Shown here: positions 36,016-45,184 of the stretch, piece after piece
Layout: each line of letters starts with the position of its first letter
How positions within the stretch are numbered: position 1 is the stretch's first letter
From: Ramlibacter albus
GTDB lineage: Bacteria > Pseudomonadota > Gammaproteobacteria > Burkholderiales > Burkholderiaceae_C
Length of the DNA stretch: 64,000 bases
Reading direction: 5' to 3'
NCBI RefSeq assembly: GCF_014297445.1
Contig: NZ_JACORU010000002.1
Location: 1 to 64,000, forward strand
Notes under the pieces: generated by a model
Told to the model about the DNA's origin: nothing
The model's database searches: none
What the model saw: the letters and a program-made list of their open reading frames with translations, nothing else
Program-made: the position numbers and the translations under genes

Positions 36016-36276
36016 ATGGCGGCATTGATCTATTCCCTGTGCGCTCTCACGAGCCTGGCCTGCAGCGTGCTGCTTTGGCGCGCCTGGCGCGGCGCGGGGC
36101 ACCGGCTGCTGTTCTGGAGTGCGCTGTGCTTCGCGGGCCTCACGCTCAACAACGTGCTGTTGGTTCTCGACAAGGTCGTGTACCCGGTGGAGGTGGACTT
36201 GCTCACATGGCGGCTGTGCGCCGCGCTCATCGCCGTGCTGATGCTGCTGTTCGGCCTGGTCTGGGAGGACGAATGA
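36016..36276 (+). CDS. DUF5985 family membrane protein (first copy)
   Basis: This 86-residue protein has three membrane helices: IYSLCALTSLACSVLLWRAW, LLFWSALCFAGLTLNNVLLV, and LLTWRLCAALIAVLMLLFG. The linking motifs WRAWRGAGHRLLFW and LDKVVYP match the DUF5985 pattern. Function unknown. The ATG is preceded by GGGGA. Its stop overlaps the start of a second DUF5985 gene (ATGA), so the two products are made together and may form a heteromer. Confidence 0.75.
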   Translation: MAALIYSLCALTSLACSVLLWRAWRGAGHRLLFWSALCFAGLTLNNVLLVLDKVVYPVEVDLLTWRLCAALIAVLMLLFGLVWEDE

Positions 36277-36533
36277 GCCCCGTCGACCAGATGCTCACCG
36301 GCGCGATCGCGCTCGCGTCGTTCCTCGCGGGGCTGTTCTTCTTCCGCTTCTGGCGGCAGACGCGCGACACGTTCTTCCTCTACTTCGCGGCTTCCTTCGC
36401 CATCGAAGGGCTCAACCGCATCGTGCTGGGGCTCGTGGAGGTGCCGGACGAGAAGGCGCCGCTGTTCTACATCGTGCGGCTGGTGGCCTACGGCCTGATC
36501 CTCGTGGCCATCTGGCAGAAGAACCGGCGCTAG
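36273..36533 (+). CDS. DUF5985 family membrane protein (second copy)
   Basis: Also 86 residues with three helices (MLTGAIALASFLAGLFFFRF, FFLYFAASFAIEGLNRIVLG and FYIVRLVAYGLILVAIWQKN). It shares with its neighbour the pattern RFWRQTRDTFFLYFAASF and the loop LVEVPDEKAP, so the pair probably arose by tandem duplication. It ends 3 bases before the stop of the convergent pssA gene. No function is known. Confidence 0.75.
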   Translation: MSPVDQMLTGAIALASFLAGLFFFRFWRQTRDTFFLYFAASFAIEGLNRIVLGLVEVPDEKAPLFYIVRLVAYGLILVAIWQKNRR

Positions 36534-36536
36534 CCT

Positions 36537-37193
36537 TCAGAACTTCGGGATCCGCAGCGTCTTGCTGATCATCAGCGAGCCCGACAGCACGAACAGCAGC
36601 ACCAGCGGGTGCAGGTCCCACGGGCCGAGCTCGAAGCTGCCGCCCCACAGCTCGGTGCCGATGTCGCCCTTCCACGCGGCGGACGCGAGGATCGCGGTGA
36701 GCACCACGCTGGTCGGGATGGGCGTGCCCTCGAAGTACTTCACCTTGTCGCCGCCTTCGGCCAGCTGCTCGGCCGTGACGTTGTAGCGCGCGAGCCGGCT
36801 CACGCCGCAGCACACGAAGTAGATGAGCGCCGCGGCGTCCCAGCCGCCCTGCATGCCGGCGGCGAACGCCAGCGCCGCGGGCGCGACGCCGAAGGAGATG
36901 ACGTCGGAGAGCGAGTCGAGCTCGCGGCCGAGTGCGGAGTGCTGGTGGCGTGCGCGCGCGATGCGGCCGTCGAGCACGTCGAAGACGAAGGCCGCCGGTG
37001 CGAGCGCGGCCGCCGCGAAGAAGTGCGCGCGCGATTGCGTGGCCATGTAGAGCATGGCGAGCATCACGGCGCCAACGCCGCACGCGGCGTTGCCGAGGGT
37101 GAAGAAATCGGCGAGGTGGAAACCTCGCACCATCGAGAAGTGTCGCGGGCGCGGCGCGGTGCTTTGCATGTCGGTGACCTCTGCAGTCACCAT
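36537..37193 (-). CDS. pssA: CDP-diacylglycerol-serine O-phosphatidyltransferase
   Basis: A 218-residue integral membrane enzyme. The CDP-alcohol phosphotransferase motif is complete (D-x2-D-G-x2-A-R-x8-G-x3-D-x3-D), running from DVLDGRIARAR to GRELDSLSD near residues 73-95. It makes phosphatidylserine from CDP-diacylglycerol and L-serine at the inner membrane, the first step to phosphatidylethanolamine. About six to eight helices are visible. Start 37193 (ATG) or 37169 (ATG, AGGT upstream) are both possible. Other PssA-linked genes such as psd are not in the window. Confidence 0.87.
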   Translation of the reverse strand: MVTAEVTDMQSTAPRPRHFSMVRGFHLADFFTLGNAACGVGAVMLAMLYMATQSRAHFFAAAALAPAAFVFDVLDGRIARARHQHSALGRELDSLSDVISFGVAPAALAFAAGMQGGWDAAALIYFVCCGVSRLARYNVTAEQLAEGGDKVKYFEGTPIPTSVVLTAILASAAWKGDIGTELWGGSFELGPWDLHPLVLLFVLSGSLMISKTLRIPKF

Positions 37194-37251
37194 AGGGCGC
37201 CGCGCGGCCGCGCTTCGTCGGCGCCCGGCACGCGCCCCTGTAGTCGCCTGC

Positions 37252-38382
37252 TTACTGGCGGATCTTGCCGGCGCCGCTGATGATGGACAGCTCGACGAAC
37301 TTGGAACCGTTGCGCTGGTTGGGCTTGAAGCCCACCGCGTAGCCGCCCATGTCGAAGTTGTCGATGGAGTCGAGCGCGGCCACCATGCCCTCGCGCGAGG
37401 CCTTGCCGCCCTGGCGCCGTGCCGCCTCGGCGATCACCTTCGCGGCGATGTAGCCCTCGATCATCGAGTAGCTCACGGGCACGTCGAGGTTGCCGGCCTT
37501 CGTGACGAGCTCGTTGAACTCCTTGGTCAGGCGCGTGTTCACCTTGTACGGGCTGGGCGTCACCTGCGTGATGGCCACGCCCTGCATCTGCTCTTCCGAC
37601 AGGCGCTTGGCCATCTGCTCGATGTCGGCGCCGGAATGCGTGAAGAGCTGCGCCGTGCCGCCGCCCGCCTTGTACTGCTCGATGAAGCCGGCCGCCGCGG
37701 CGCCGGTGGACACCATGATCACGGCCTGCGGCGCGGCCTTGATGACGGCGTCCACGGCGGGCGTGACGCGCGCCGTGCCGGCCGGGTAGGGGGCTTTCAC
37801 GGCGATGGAGGCCTTGGCCTTCTTCGCGGCCTCGTCGGCGGCGGTGAGCAGCGCGGGCGCGCCGGGCCCGTCCTCGTAGAACAGCGCCAGCTTGGTGATG
37901 CCGATGGTGGCCAGGTGCTGCGTGAGCTTGTCGATCTCGTCCTTCAGGCCGGCGCGCACGTTGTACAGGTACGGCGTCTCGGGGCGGATCTCCGCGGTGC
38001 GGTAGCCGACGAGCGCGATCTTCTCCTGCGCGAGGATGCCGGAAGCGACGAGGTCCGCGATGTTCTTGCTGCCGAAATAGCCGGCCAGCACCGTGGGCTT
38101 TTCCTCCGCGATCATCGCCTTCGTGATCGACACCGTGTCCTCGGGGCGGCCGCCGTCGTCGCGGCGAACGAGCTTGAAGGTGTTGCCGCCGACACCGCCG
38201 GCCTTGTTGACCGAGTCGAAATACAGCTGCATGCCGGCCGCGTACGCGCGGCCCTGGCTGGCCTCGAGGCCCGACATGGGGCCGACCTGGCCCACCACCA
38301 CCTGCGCGGCCCAAACGGCCGTGCCGCCGAACAGCGCGGCGGCGGCAAGGGCCGCCCGCGCGACGCCTGCGAACTTCTTCAT
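37252..38382 (-). CDS. Branched-chain-amino-acid-type ABC transporter substrate-binding protein
   Basis: This 376-residue protein starts at ATG 38382 with AGGAGG 7 bases upstream. It has a Sec signal (MKKFAGVARAALAAAALFGG, cleavage near VWA/AQ). The mature part is a LivK-type periplasmic binding fold: VVVGQVGPMSGLEASQG, the VNKAGGVGGNTFKLV segment, VLAGYFGSKNIADL, and APQAVIMVSTGAAAAGFI. The permease and ATPase genes are not adjacent, so it is an orphan receptor. The ligand may be an amino acid, aromatic acid or other small molecule. It is divergent from an MFS gene. Confidence 0.85.
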   Translation of the reverse strand: MKKFAGVARAALAAAALFGGTAVWAAQVVVGQVGPMSGLEASQGRAYAAGMQLYFDSVNKAGGVGGNTFKLVRRDDGGRPEDTVSITKAMIAEEKPTVLAGYFGSKNIADLVASGILAQEKIALVGYRTAEIRPETPYLYNVRAGLKDEIDKLTQHLATIGITKLALFYEDGPGAPALLTAADEAAKKAKASIAVKAPYPAGTARVTPAVDAVIKAAPQAVIMVSTGAAAAGFIEQYKAGGGTAQLFTHSGADIEQMAKRLSEEQMQGVAITQVTPSPYKVNTRLTKEFNELVTKAGNLDVPVSYSMIEGYIAAKVIAEAARRQGGKASREGMVAALDSIDNFDMGGYAVGFKPNQRNGSKFVELSIISGAGKIRQ

Positions 38383-38463
38383 TCCAAATCCTCCTGGGCT
38401 GACGCCGTGGATTGGAACATACGCGAGCGGGGGCGAAGGGGCGCTGTGGAAAGCACTTAGCGG

Positions 38464-39765
38464 ATGGGTAACATCCGCGCTGCCGTGAAATCCAACCGCG
38501 CCGGCCCCGAAATGATCGAGTCGCCCTATGCATGGCTGCGCCTGGGCGTGTCGCTGCTGCTGATGACGATCGGCGGCTGCGGGATGTATTCCATCACGGT
38601 GGTGTTGCCGCGCATCCAGCAGGACTTCGGCGCGGCGCGCGGCGACGCGTCGCTGCCCTACACGTTCACGATGATCGGCTTCGGCATCGGCGGGGTGCTG
38701 ATGGGCAGGCTGGCGGACCGCGCGGGCGTCATCTGGCCGGTGCTGGTGGGCAGCCTCGGTCTGGGCATCGGCTTCGTCGGCGCCGGGCTTGCGCCGCACC
38801 TGGCCGTGTTCGGGCTGTTCCACGGGGTCTTCATCGGGCTGCTCGGCACGAGCGCGACCTTCGCGCCGCTGGTGGCGGACACGTCGCAGTGGTTCGACCG
38901 GCGACGCGGTGTCGCGCTGGCCATCTGCATGAGCGGCAACTACGCGGCCGGCGCGCTGTGGCCGCCGGTGATGCAGTACTTCATCGAGGGGTACGGGTGG
39001 CGCGCGACGTACGTGGGGATCGGGGTGTTCTGCGTGGTGTCGATGCTGCCGCTGGCGCTCGTGCTTCGCAAGAGGCCGCCCGAAGCCGTGCCTGTGCCGG
39101 TGACGCCGGTGCACACCGGTGCGCCCGCCGTGCACGGCGCCGACTCACGGCCGCTCGGCCTGTCTCCGGCTGCGTTCACGGCGCTCCTGTGCGTGGCCGG
39201 CGTGTCGTGCTGCGTCGCGATGTCGATGCCGCAGGTGCACATCGTCGCCTACTGTGGTGACCTCGGCTTCGGCCCCGCGCGCGGCGCGGAGATGCTCTCG
39301 CTGATGCTGGCGATGGGCGTGCTCAGCCGCCTCGCATCGGGCTGGATCTCCGACCGCATCGGCGGGTTGCGCACGCTGCTGCTCGGCTCGGTGCTGCAGG
39401 GCGTGGCGCTCCTGATGTTCCTGCCCTTCAAGGGCCTCGTGTCGCTGTACCTCGTGTCGGCCATGTTCGGCCTGTTCCAGGGCGGCATCGTGCCGGCGTA
39501 TGCGCTGATCGTGCGCGAGTATTTCCCGCCGGCCGAAGCCGGCGCGCGTGTCGGCACGGTGCTCATGGCGACGCTGCTCGGGATGGCACTGGGCGGCTGG
39601 ATGTCGGGCGCGGTGTTCGATTGGACGGGCTCCTACCAGGCGGCTTTCGTCAACGGCATTGCGTGGAACCTGCTGAACCTCGCGGTGGTGGGCTTCCTGC
39701 TGCACCGCGCGACGCGGCTGCGCACGGCCGCTGCCGGGCAGCCCACGGTGCACGGGATTTCATGA
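38464..39765 (+). CDS. MFS transporter
   Basis: This protein of up to 433 residues has 12 helices. Possible starts are ATG 38464, GTG 38485 and ATG 38512 (beginning MIESPYAWLRLG); the last two put the first helix at the usual distance. The loop 2-3 signature is GRLADRAGVIW, followed by SQWFDRRRGVALAICMSG between helices 4 and 5, typical of monocarboxylate/OFA-type carriers. A loop of about 35 residues rich in Pro and Val divides the halves. The sensor kinase gene starts within its stop codon (ATGA), suggesting that transport and sensing are linked. Confidence 0.78.
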   Translation: MGNIRAAVKSNRAGPEMIESPYAWLRLGVSLLLMTIGGCGMYSITVVLPRIQQDFGAARGDASLPYTFTMIGFGIGGVLMGRLADRAGVIWPVLVGSLGLGIGFVGAGLAPHLAVFGLFHGVFIGLLGTSATFAPLVADTSQWFDRRRGVALAICMSGNYAAGALWPPVMQYFIEGYGWRATYVGIGVFCVVSMLPLALVLRKRPPEAVPVPVTPVHTGAPAVHGADSRPLGLSPAAFTALLCVAGVSCCVAMSMPQVHIVAYCGDLGFGPARGAEMLSLMLAMGVLSRLASGWISDRIGGLRTLLLGSVLQGVALLMFLPFKGLVSLYLVSAMFGLFQGGIVPAYALIVREYFPPAEAGARVGTVLMATLLGMALGGWMSGAVFDWTGSYQAAFVNGIAWNLLNLAVVGFLLHRATRLRTAAAGQPTVHGIS

Positions 39766-42485
39766 CGTTGCCGCAGCGCTTCGTGGCATTCGTGCTGGCC
39801 CTGCTGTGCGCCGCGGCGGGCGCGCAGCCCGCAGGGCCGGTCGCCTTGGGCACCGAACCGGGCTACGACCTCAACCGCGCCTTCACCTACCTCGAAGACC
39901 CCGAGCGCAAGCTCACGCTGGACGACGTGCTGCAGCCCGCGCGGCAAGCGCAGTTCCGCCCCGTGCCGGCGCGCGGGCCTGCCGCGAATTTCGGCCTCAC
40001 CACTTCCGCCATCTGGCTGCGCGTGGACCTCGCCACCTTGCCGGGCGCGGACCCGCGCTGGTTCCTCGAGATCGCCTACCCGCCGCTGGACAAGGTGGAC
40101 GTGTATTCGCCGGGCACGGCCGCCGGCTACATGCGGCAGGCCGGCGGCGACTCGCTGCCGTTCACCTCGCGTCCCATCCCGCACCGCAACCACATCTTCC
40201 AGCTGAACCTGCCGCCGGGCACCACCACGCCGCTGTACCTGCGCATCGAGTCCGAGGGCACCGTGTCCGCGCCCGCGAAGCTGTGGCGCTGGGAAGCGCT
40301 CAACGGGCACGACCAGGCTTCGTACGCGGCGCTCAGCCTCTACTTCGGCCTGGTGATCGGGCTGATGCTCTACAACCTGCTGCTTTTCAGCAGCGTGCGC
40401 GACATCGGCTACCTGATGTACGGCGGCTTCGCGGCGGCGATGGGCATCGGCCTGGCGGCGCTCACCGGGCTCGGCGCGCAGTTCCTCTGGCCCACGTGGG
40501 ACTGGTGGAACGGCGTGTCGCCGCCCGCGGGCCTGTCGATGGCGGGCATCATGGGCTTCGCCTTCGCGCGCAACTTCCTCTCCAGCGCCGCGCGCATGCC
40601 CCGCCTGGACAAGCTGATGCTCGCGCAGATGGCCGGCTGGGTGCTGTGCCTCGTCGTCGCGCTCGCGCTGCCGTATCGCTATTCGTCGTACATGATCACC
40701 GTGCTGGCGGTGGTCGGCGTGGTGACGATGGCGGCCATCGCCTACGAGAGCATCCGCCGCGAGTTCGCGGGCGCGAAGCACTTCTTCACCGCGTGGGCCG
40801 TGCTGCTGGCAGGGGTGGTCACGCTCGCGCTGCACAACACGGGCGTGATCCCGTCGAACCCGGTCACGTCGAACGCGCTGCTGATCGGCTCCGGGCTGGA
40901 GATGGTGCTGCTGTCCTTCGCGCTGGCCGACCGCATCAACGTGGCGCGCCGCTTCAAGGAACAGGCGCAGGCGCGCATCGCCGCGGAGCACGCGATGGTG
41001 GAGGCGCTGAAGGAGTCGCAGGGGCGCCTGCGCACGGTGCTGGAGGAGCGCGAGATCATCCTCGAGAGCTCCATCGTCGGCATCGCCTTCCTCACGCCGG
41101 CCGGGCGCTTCCGCTGGGCCAACAAGGCGATGATGGACATCTTCGGCACCAGCGGCAAGAACGTGCACTCGATGGAGCCGTTCTACACCTCGCGCGAGGA
41201 CTACCTGCGCGTGGGTGCGGCGGTGGCGCATGCGGTGGCGCGCGGCGAGATCTACGAGACCGAGCTGCAGATGCAGCGCGTGGACGGCTCGCGCATCTGG
41301 GTCTCGCTGTCCGGCAAGGCCGTCAGCCGGCTCGACCTGAGCCAGGGCACGGTGTGGGTGGTGATGAACATCACGCGCCGCAAGGAGCTGGAAGAGCAGC
41401 TTCAGAAGACATCGTCGGAGCGAGAGGCGATCCTGAACAACGCGGTGGTCGGCATCGTGCTTTCGGTGAACCGGCGCCACGAGTGGGTGAACGAGAAGTT
41501 CGCGCAGATGCTCGGCTACCCGCGGCAGATCCTGATCGGGCAGCCTTCCAACTACATCCATTCGAGCGAAGAGGCGTGGGAACAGTTCGGCGAGGTCGCG
41601 CGCGCCTCGCTCATCGCAACGAACTCCTACAACTGCGAGATGCAGCTCAAGCGCCGCAGCGGCGAGCTGTTCTGGGTGGAGATGGGCGGCAGCTGCGTGC
41701 GGCCCAACGACCCCGACTCGGGCGTCATCTGGACTTTCCTCGACATCACCGAACGCAAGAAGTCCGAGGCGGACATCCGCGAGGCGCTGGAGCAGCAGAA
41801 GGCGCTCAACGAGCTGCGCTCACGCTTCGTGGCGATGACCAGCCACGAATTCCGCACGCCGCTGGCGGCCATCCTGTCGGCCGAGGAGCTGCTGCGGCAC
41901 TACGGCGACCGCCTGCCGCAGCAGGAGCGGCTGGAGGTGCTGGGCAGCATCGCCGACGGCGTGCAGCGCATGTCGCGCATGATGGACCGCGTGCTGCTGC
42001 TCGGAAAGGCCGATGCGCAGATGCTGGAGTACGAGCCGAAGCGGCTGGACCTGCCCGCGCTGTGCCGCCAGCTCGTCGACGAAGCGCGCGCGCAGCACCC
42101 CGAGGGCCAGTGCAACGTGACGCTGCACTGGGGGCCCGGCGTGGGCGAGGGCAGCTACGACGAGAAGCTGCTGCGGCACATCTTCGGCAACCTGCTGTCG
42201 AATGCGATCAAGTATTCGCCGGGCGGGGGCGAGGTTCGGTTCGAGGTGTCGCTCGAAGACGGGCAGACGGTGTTCCGCGTGCGCGATGAAGGCATCGGCA
42301 TCCCCGCGGACGAAGTGCCGCACCTCTTCGAGTCGTTCCACCGCGCGAGCAACGTCGGCAACATCCCCGGCACGGGGCTGGGGCTGGCGATCGTGAAGAA
42401 CGCGGTGGAGATGCACCGCGGGAGCATCGAGGTGGAAAGTGCCGTGGGGCGGGGGACGGAGTTCATCGTGCGACTGCCCGGGTGA
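39762..42485 (+). CDS. 7TMR-DISM sensor histidine kinase with two PAS domains
   Basis: A 907-residue protein. There is a Sec signal (FVAFVLALLCAAAGAQ), then a periplasmic 7TMR-DISMED2 domain (about 25-185, with FGLTTSAIWLRVDL and EIAYPPLDKVDVYSPG). Seven helices span about 190-400 (first AALSLYFGLVIGLMLYNLLL), followed by a coiled coil. Two PAS domains lie near 435-545 (ILESSIVGIAFLTPAGRFRW) and 555-665 (ILNNAVVGIVLSVNRRHEW). The kinase core has FVAMTSHEFRTPLAAIL (H-box), NLLSNAIKYSPGG, DEGIGIP and GTGLGLAIVKN. It presumably binds a carbohydrate-like ligand outside and phosphorylates a response regulator not encoded nearby. It is coupled to the upstream MFS gene. Confidence 0.88.
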   Translation: MTLPQRFVAFVLALLCAAAGAQPAGPVALGTEPGYDLNRAFTYLEDPERKLTLDDVLQPARQAQFRPVPARGPAANFGLTTSAIWLRVDLATLPGADPRWFLEIAYPPLDKVDVYSPGTAAGYMRQAGGDSLPFTSRPIPHRNHIFQLNLPPGTTTPLYLRIESEGTVSAPAKLWRWEALNGHDQASYAALSLYFGLVIGLMLYNLLLFSSVRDIGYLMYGGFAAAMGIGLAALTGLGAQFLWPTWDWWNGVSPPAGLSMAGIMGFAFARNFLSSAARMPRLDKLMLAQMAGWVLCLVVALALPYRYSSYMITVLAVVGVVTMAAIAYESIRREFAGAKHFFTAWAVLLAGVVTLALHNTGVIPSNPVTSNALLIGSGLEMVLLSFALADRINVARRFKEQAQARIAAEHAMVEALKESQGRLRTVLEEREIILESSIVGIAFLTPAGRFRWANKAMMDIFGTSGKNVHSMEPFYTSREDYLRVGAAVAHAVARGEIYETELQMQRVDGSRIWVSLSGKAVSRLDLSQGTVWVVMNITRRKELEEQLQKTSSEREAILNNAVVGIVLSVNRRHEWVNEKFAQMLGYPRQILIGQPSNYIHSSEEAWEQFGEVARASLIATNSYNCEMQLKRRSGELFWVEMGGSCVRPNDPDSGVIWTFLDITERKKSEADIREALEQQKALNELRSRFVAMTSHEFRTPLAAILSAEELLRHYGDRLPQQERLEVLGSIADGVQRMSRMMDRVLLLGKADAQMLEYEPKRLDLPALCRQLVDEARAQHPEGQCNVTLHWGPGVGEGSYDEKLLRHIFGNLLSNAIKYSPGGGEVRFEVSLEDGQTVFRVRDEGIGIPADEVPHLFESFHRASNVGNIPGTGLGLAIVKNAVEMHRGSIEVESAVGRGTEFIVRLPG

Positions 42486-42519
42486 GCTCGACGCGCATGA
42501 GCGCCGGGCAGGCGCGCGG

Positions 42520-44310
42520 CTACGGGCGCTCGGGCACGTGGATGCGCACCGGGGCGTCGCCGGGCGCCAGGTTCGCCGTGACCAGATGGAGCCCTGAAGC
42601 CAGTGCGGGCTCTTGCGCCAGGAGCGCGCCCGTCATCCTGGCATTGCGCGCTGCCAGCGTACGCAACTGCGGAGGCAGTTCCGCCAGCAGTTCCGCCAGC
42701 CGGTCGGCGAACACCCGGTGGCTGCTGCCGGCAAAGTCAAGCACGTTGTGATGCGTCGCGCCCATGCGGCATTCGTTGCGCAGCACGGCGTCCAGGCAGA
42801 GCCGCACAGTCTCCAGCACCGGCCGGGGTTGGAGCAATTCGCTGCGAAGAGCGCAAGCGTCCTCTTCGATGGCGTACGCCGCCATGTTGAAAGCATCGCC
42901 ACGCGGCAAGTCCACAGCGTAGCGCTTGGCCAGGAACCACTGGCCGGCGGCTGCCAGCCCGGCGGGAATCTCCGCCCCGAAGAAAGCGCCGGCTTCCTGC
43001 TGCGGGAAACAGCGCACGACGAGCCGGGCCACCTCGAGCTGCAGCTCGTGGGCCAGGTACGTGCCTGCTTGCCGCTGCAGCGTGGCGAGCAGGCGGGACT
43101 TCTGCGCACGCGACAGGAACGTCGCACTCTCGGCGAGCTCCTCGACCACCGGCTGCGCCGGCCCCAGCTCGGGGTGGGCAAGTGCCGCCAGGCACTCATC
43201 GACCCGCGAGCAAGGCTCCAGCATTCGAGTGAGGCGGGTGGTGGCGGCTTGCGTGCCCGGCGGCAGGTCGTATTGCGCCAATCGCGCCAGCAGCTCGCGC
43301 AGGGCATCGCGCTGGCGCGGCGCCAGCTCGTCGAAGTGGTCCGTCAGCAGGTTGGCGAATGCCGCGGCTTCCGGGGTGCACGCGAGCCTGGGGGTCATCA
43401 GCACGGCACCACAGGCGTCGAAGGCAGCCCGCGGCCAGGGCGAGCGGCCCCGGCATGCATCGGCGAGCGCGGCCGGCAGGTCGGCCAAAGTGGCCTGCCG
43501 GGTCTCGGGCGTGCCCTGTTCGATGACGCGGAATGCCACGTTGCAGGCGGCCTGCAGGTCCTGCGGGCCGGCGATGCGCACGACGCTCGTGGCAAGGCGC
43601 AGGCGCTTGTCTTCCAGGGGGTTCCCGGCGTTCACCAGCGCGCATACACGCTCGGAAGGCAGGCCGACGCGCATTCTTGCAAGCACGAACGATGGCGTCG
43701 CCCGCTGCACCGGTCCGGACGAGTCCGCGGCCGGCAAATGCAGGTCGCCAACGGCCATCGCGCCCAGCACCGCCATGTGCGCCAGGCCTTCGCGGTCCGG
43801 GTGGCCTTCGGGCGTTGCGCTGGACGCGGCGGCCCAGTGGCGGAAGACGTCGATGGCATCGCCCCGATGGTGCTTGACCAGCTTGACCGCAAGGGCGCGT
43901 GCGACTGCGGAAGACGGCACCCGCGGCGTATGCGACGTGAGCATGGCCATCAACCGGTCGCGCGACGTGCTGGGCATCTTGTTGTAGTTCTTGCGCAGCA
44001 CCTCCAGGATCGCGTGGCCGGCCGCCGAGCGCAGCACCGTCGGGTGCAGGGCGCGAGCGACGAGCGTGTCCGCGAGCTGGAACGACCAGTCGTTCTGTTG
44101 AAGCTCGCGCGCCCGCCCGGGGAAGGCCCAGAGGCACGCGTCCAGCGCGTTGGGGTCACGGTCGACCTGCGCGAGGGCGGCGTCGAGTTCGCCGATCAGC
44201 GAGCTCCACCCGGGGTTGTCCTCGGGCGAGACCGGCGCGAGTGCGGCGGCCAGATGCGCTGCACTGGCGCGTCGGACGCTGGCGGCGGTGTTCGGGCTGA
44301 AGGGTTGCAT
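42520..44310 (-). CDS. Large helical protein of unknown function, paralog member C
   Basis: This 596-residue protein has no signal peptide or membrane helix and is dominated by Ala/Leu/Arg-rich helices. The N-terminus MQPFSPNTAASVRRASAAHL is Ser/Ala-rich. No domain is recognised. The C-terminal half resembles member A (24140): EVARLVVRCFP near 423 and AYAIEEDACALRSE near 475, in the same order. Regularly spaced helical pairs suggest an alpha-solenoid. It lies between the sensor kinase and serB, both unrelated, so context gives no function. Possible roles include scaffold or secreted effector; neither is shown. Confidence 0.65.
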   Translation of the reverse strand: MQPFSPNTAASVRRASAAHLAAALAPVSPEDNPGWSSLIGELDAALAQVDRDPNALDACLWAFPGRARELQQNDWSFQLADTLVARALHPTVLRSAAGHAILEVLRKNYNKMPSTSRDRLMAMLTSHTPRVPSSAVARALAVKLVKHHRGDAIDVFRHWAAASSATPEGHPDREGLAHMAVLGAMAVGDLHLPAADSSGPVQRATPSFVLARMRVGLPSERVCALVNAGNPLEDKRLRLATSVVRIAGPQDLQAACNVAFRVIEQGTPETRQATLADLPAALADACRGRSPWPRAAFDACGAVLMTPRLACTPEAAAFANLLTDHFDELAPRQRDALRELLARLAQYDLPPGTQAATTRLTRMLEPCSRVDECLAALAHPELGPAQPVVEELAESATFLSRAQKSRLLATLQRQAGTYLAHELQLEVARLVVRCFPQQEAGAFFGAEIPAGLAAAGQWFLAKRYAVDLPRGDAFNMAAYAIEEDACALRSELLQPRPVLETVRLCLDAVLRNECRMGATHHNVLDFAGSSHRVFADRLAELLAELPPQLRTLAARNARMTGALLAQEPALASGLHLVTANLAPGDAPVRIHVPERP

Positions 44311-44392
44311 GGCGGGCAGGGGGTGGAGGAGCCCGCATTGTCGGGACGGCCTGCCTGCCTGCCGGCCAGACTGAAGTCTGCGGTCCGGGCTG

Positions 44393-45121
44393 CTAGGGCC
44401 GCACGACCTCGAGCAGCCGGTCCAGCCCGCCCGAGTTGATCGCCACCATCGCCTGCTCGCGCACTTTCGGCTTGGCGTGGTATGCCACCGACAGCCCCGC
44501 CTCTCCCATCATCGGCAGGTCGTTCGCGCCGTCGCCCACCGCGATGGCCTGCTTCGGCGGGATGCCCAGCTTCGCGCAGGTCTCGAGCAGCATCTTGCGT
44601 TTTTCGGCGCCGTCGCAGATGTCGCCCCATTCCTGGTCGACCATGCGGCCGGTGAGCTCGCCGCAATTGACGCCGGACTTGATCTCCAGCACGTTCGAGC
44701 GCGTGTAGTCGATGCCGAGGCGGTCGCGGATGCGGTCGGTGAAGAAGGTGAAGCCGCCCGAGACCAGCAGCACCTTCATGCCGGCGGCCTTGCACGCCTT
44801 CACGAGCGTTTCGGCGCCGGGGTTGAGCTGCAGGCGCTCGGTGTAGACCTGCTCCATGTCCGCCACGGTCACGCCGCGCAGCAGCGCCACGCGCTTGCGC
44901 AGGCTCTCCTTGTAGTCGGCGATCTCGCCGCGCATCGCGGCCTCGGTGATGGCCGCCACTTCCTCCTTGCGGCCCGCGGCGTCGGCGATCTCGTCCACGC
45001 ACTCGATGTTGATCAGCGTGGAGTCCATGTCGAACGCGATGAGCTTGAAATCGGACAGATCGAGGGGCGGGGTGAAGCCCTGGATGACGAGGCCGGGGGC
45101 GTATTCTGTGACGTGGCTCAT
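44393..45121 (-). CDS. serB: Phosphoserine phosphatase
   Basis: A 242-residue HAD-family enzyme with motif I FDMDSTLINIE (nucleophile Asp31, acid Asp33), motif II LLVSGGFTFF, the motif III Lys in AKLGIPPKQ, and motif IV AVGDGANDLPMM near 198. These and the cap residues match SerB, which releases serine from O-phosphoserine in the last step of serine synthesis. It is shorter at the N-terminus than enzymes with an ACT domain. It is divergent from the AbrB-type gene, with a TAGAAT element between them. Confidence 0.9.
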   Translation of the reverse strand: MSHVTEYAPGLVIQGFTPPLDLSDFKLIAFDMDSTLINIECVDEIADAAGRKEEVAAITEAAMRGEIADYKESLRKRVALLRGVTVADMEQVYTERLQLNPGAETLVKACKAAGMKVLLVSGGFTFFTDRIRDRLGIDYTRSNVLEIKSGVNCGELTGRMVDQEWGDICDGAEKRKMLLETCAKLGIPPKQAIAVGDGANDLPMMGEAGLSVAYHAKPKVREQAMVAINSGGLDRLLEVVRP

Positions 45122-45184
45122 GGCCTGATTGTCTCAGGTATTACCGCGCTAGAATCCAGTAAGACTTCCACTCGGAGCACAGCC

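Noticed and set aside
44367..44380. Inverted repeat CAGACT-GA-AGTCTG between serB and the 42520 gene as a terminator
   Set aside because: The loop is only two bases and no T-run follows; it may be chance.
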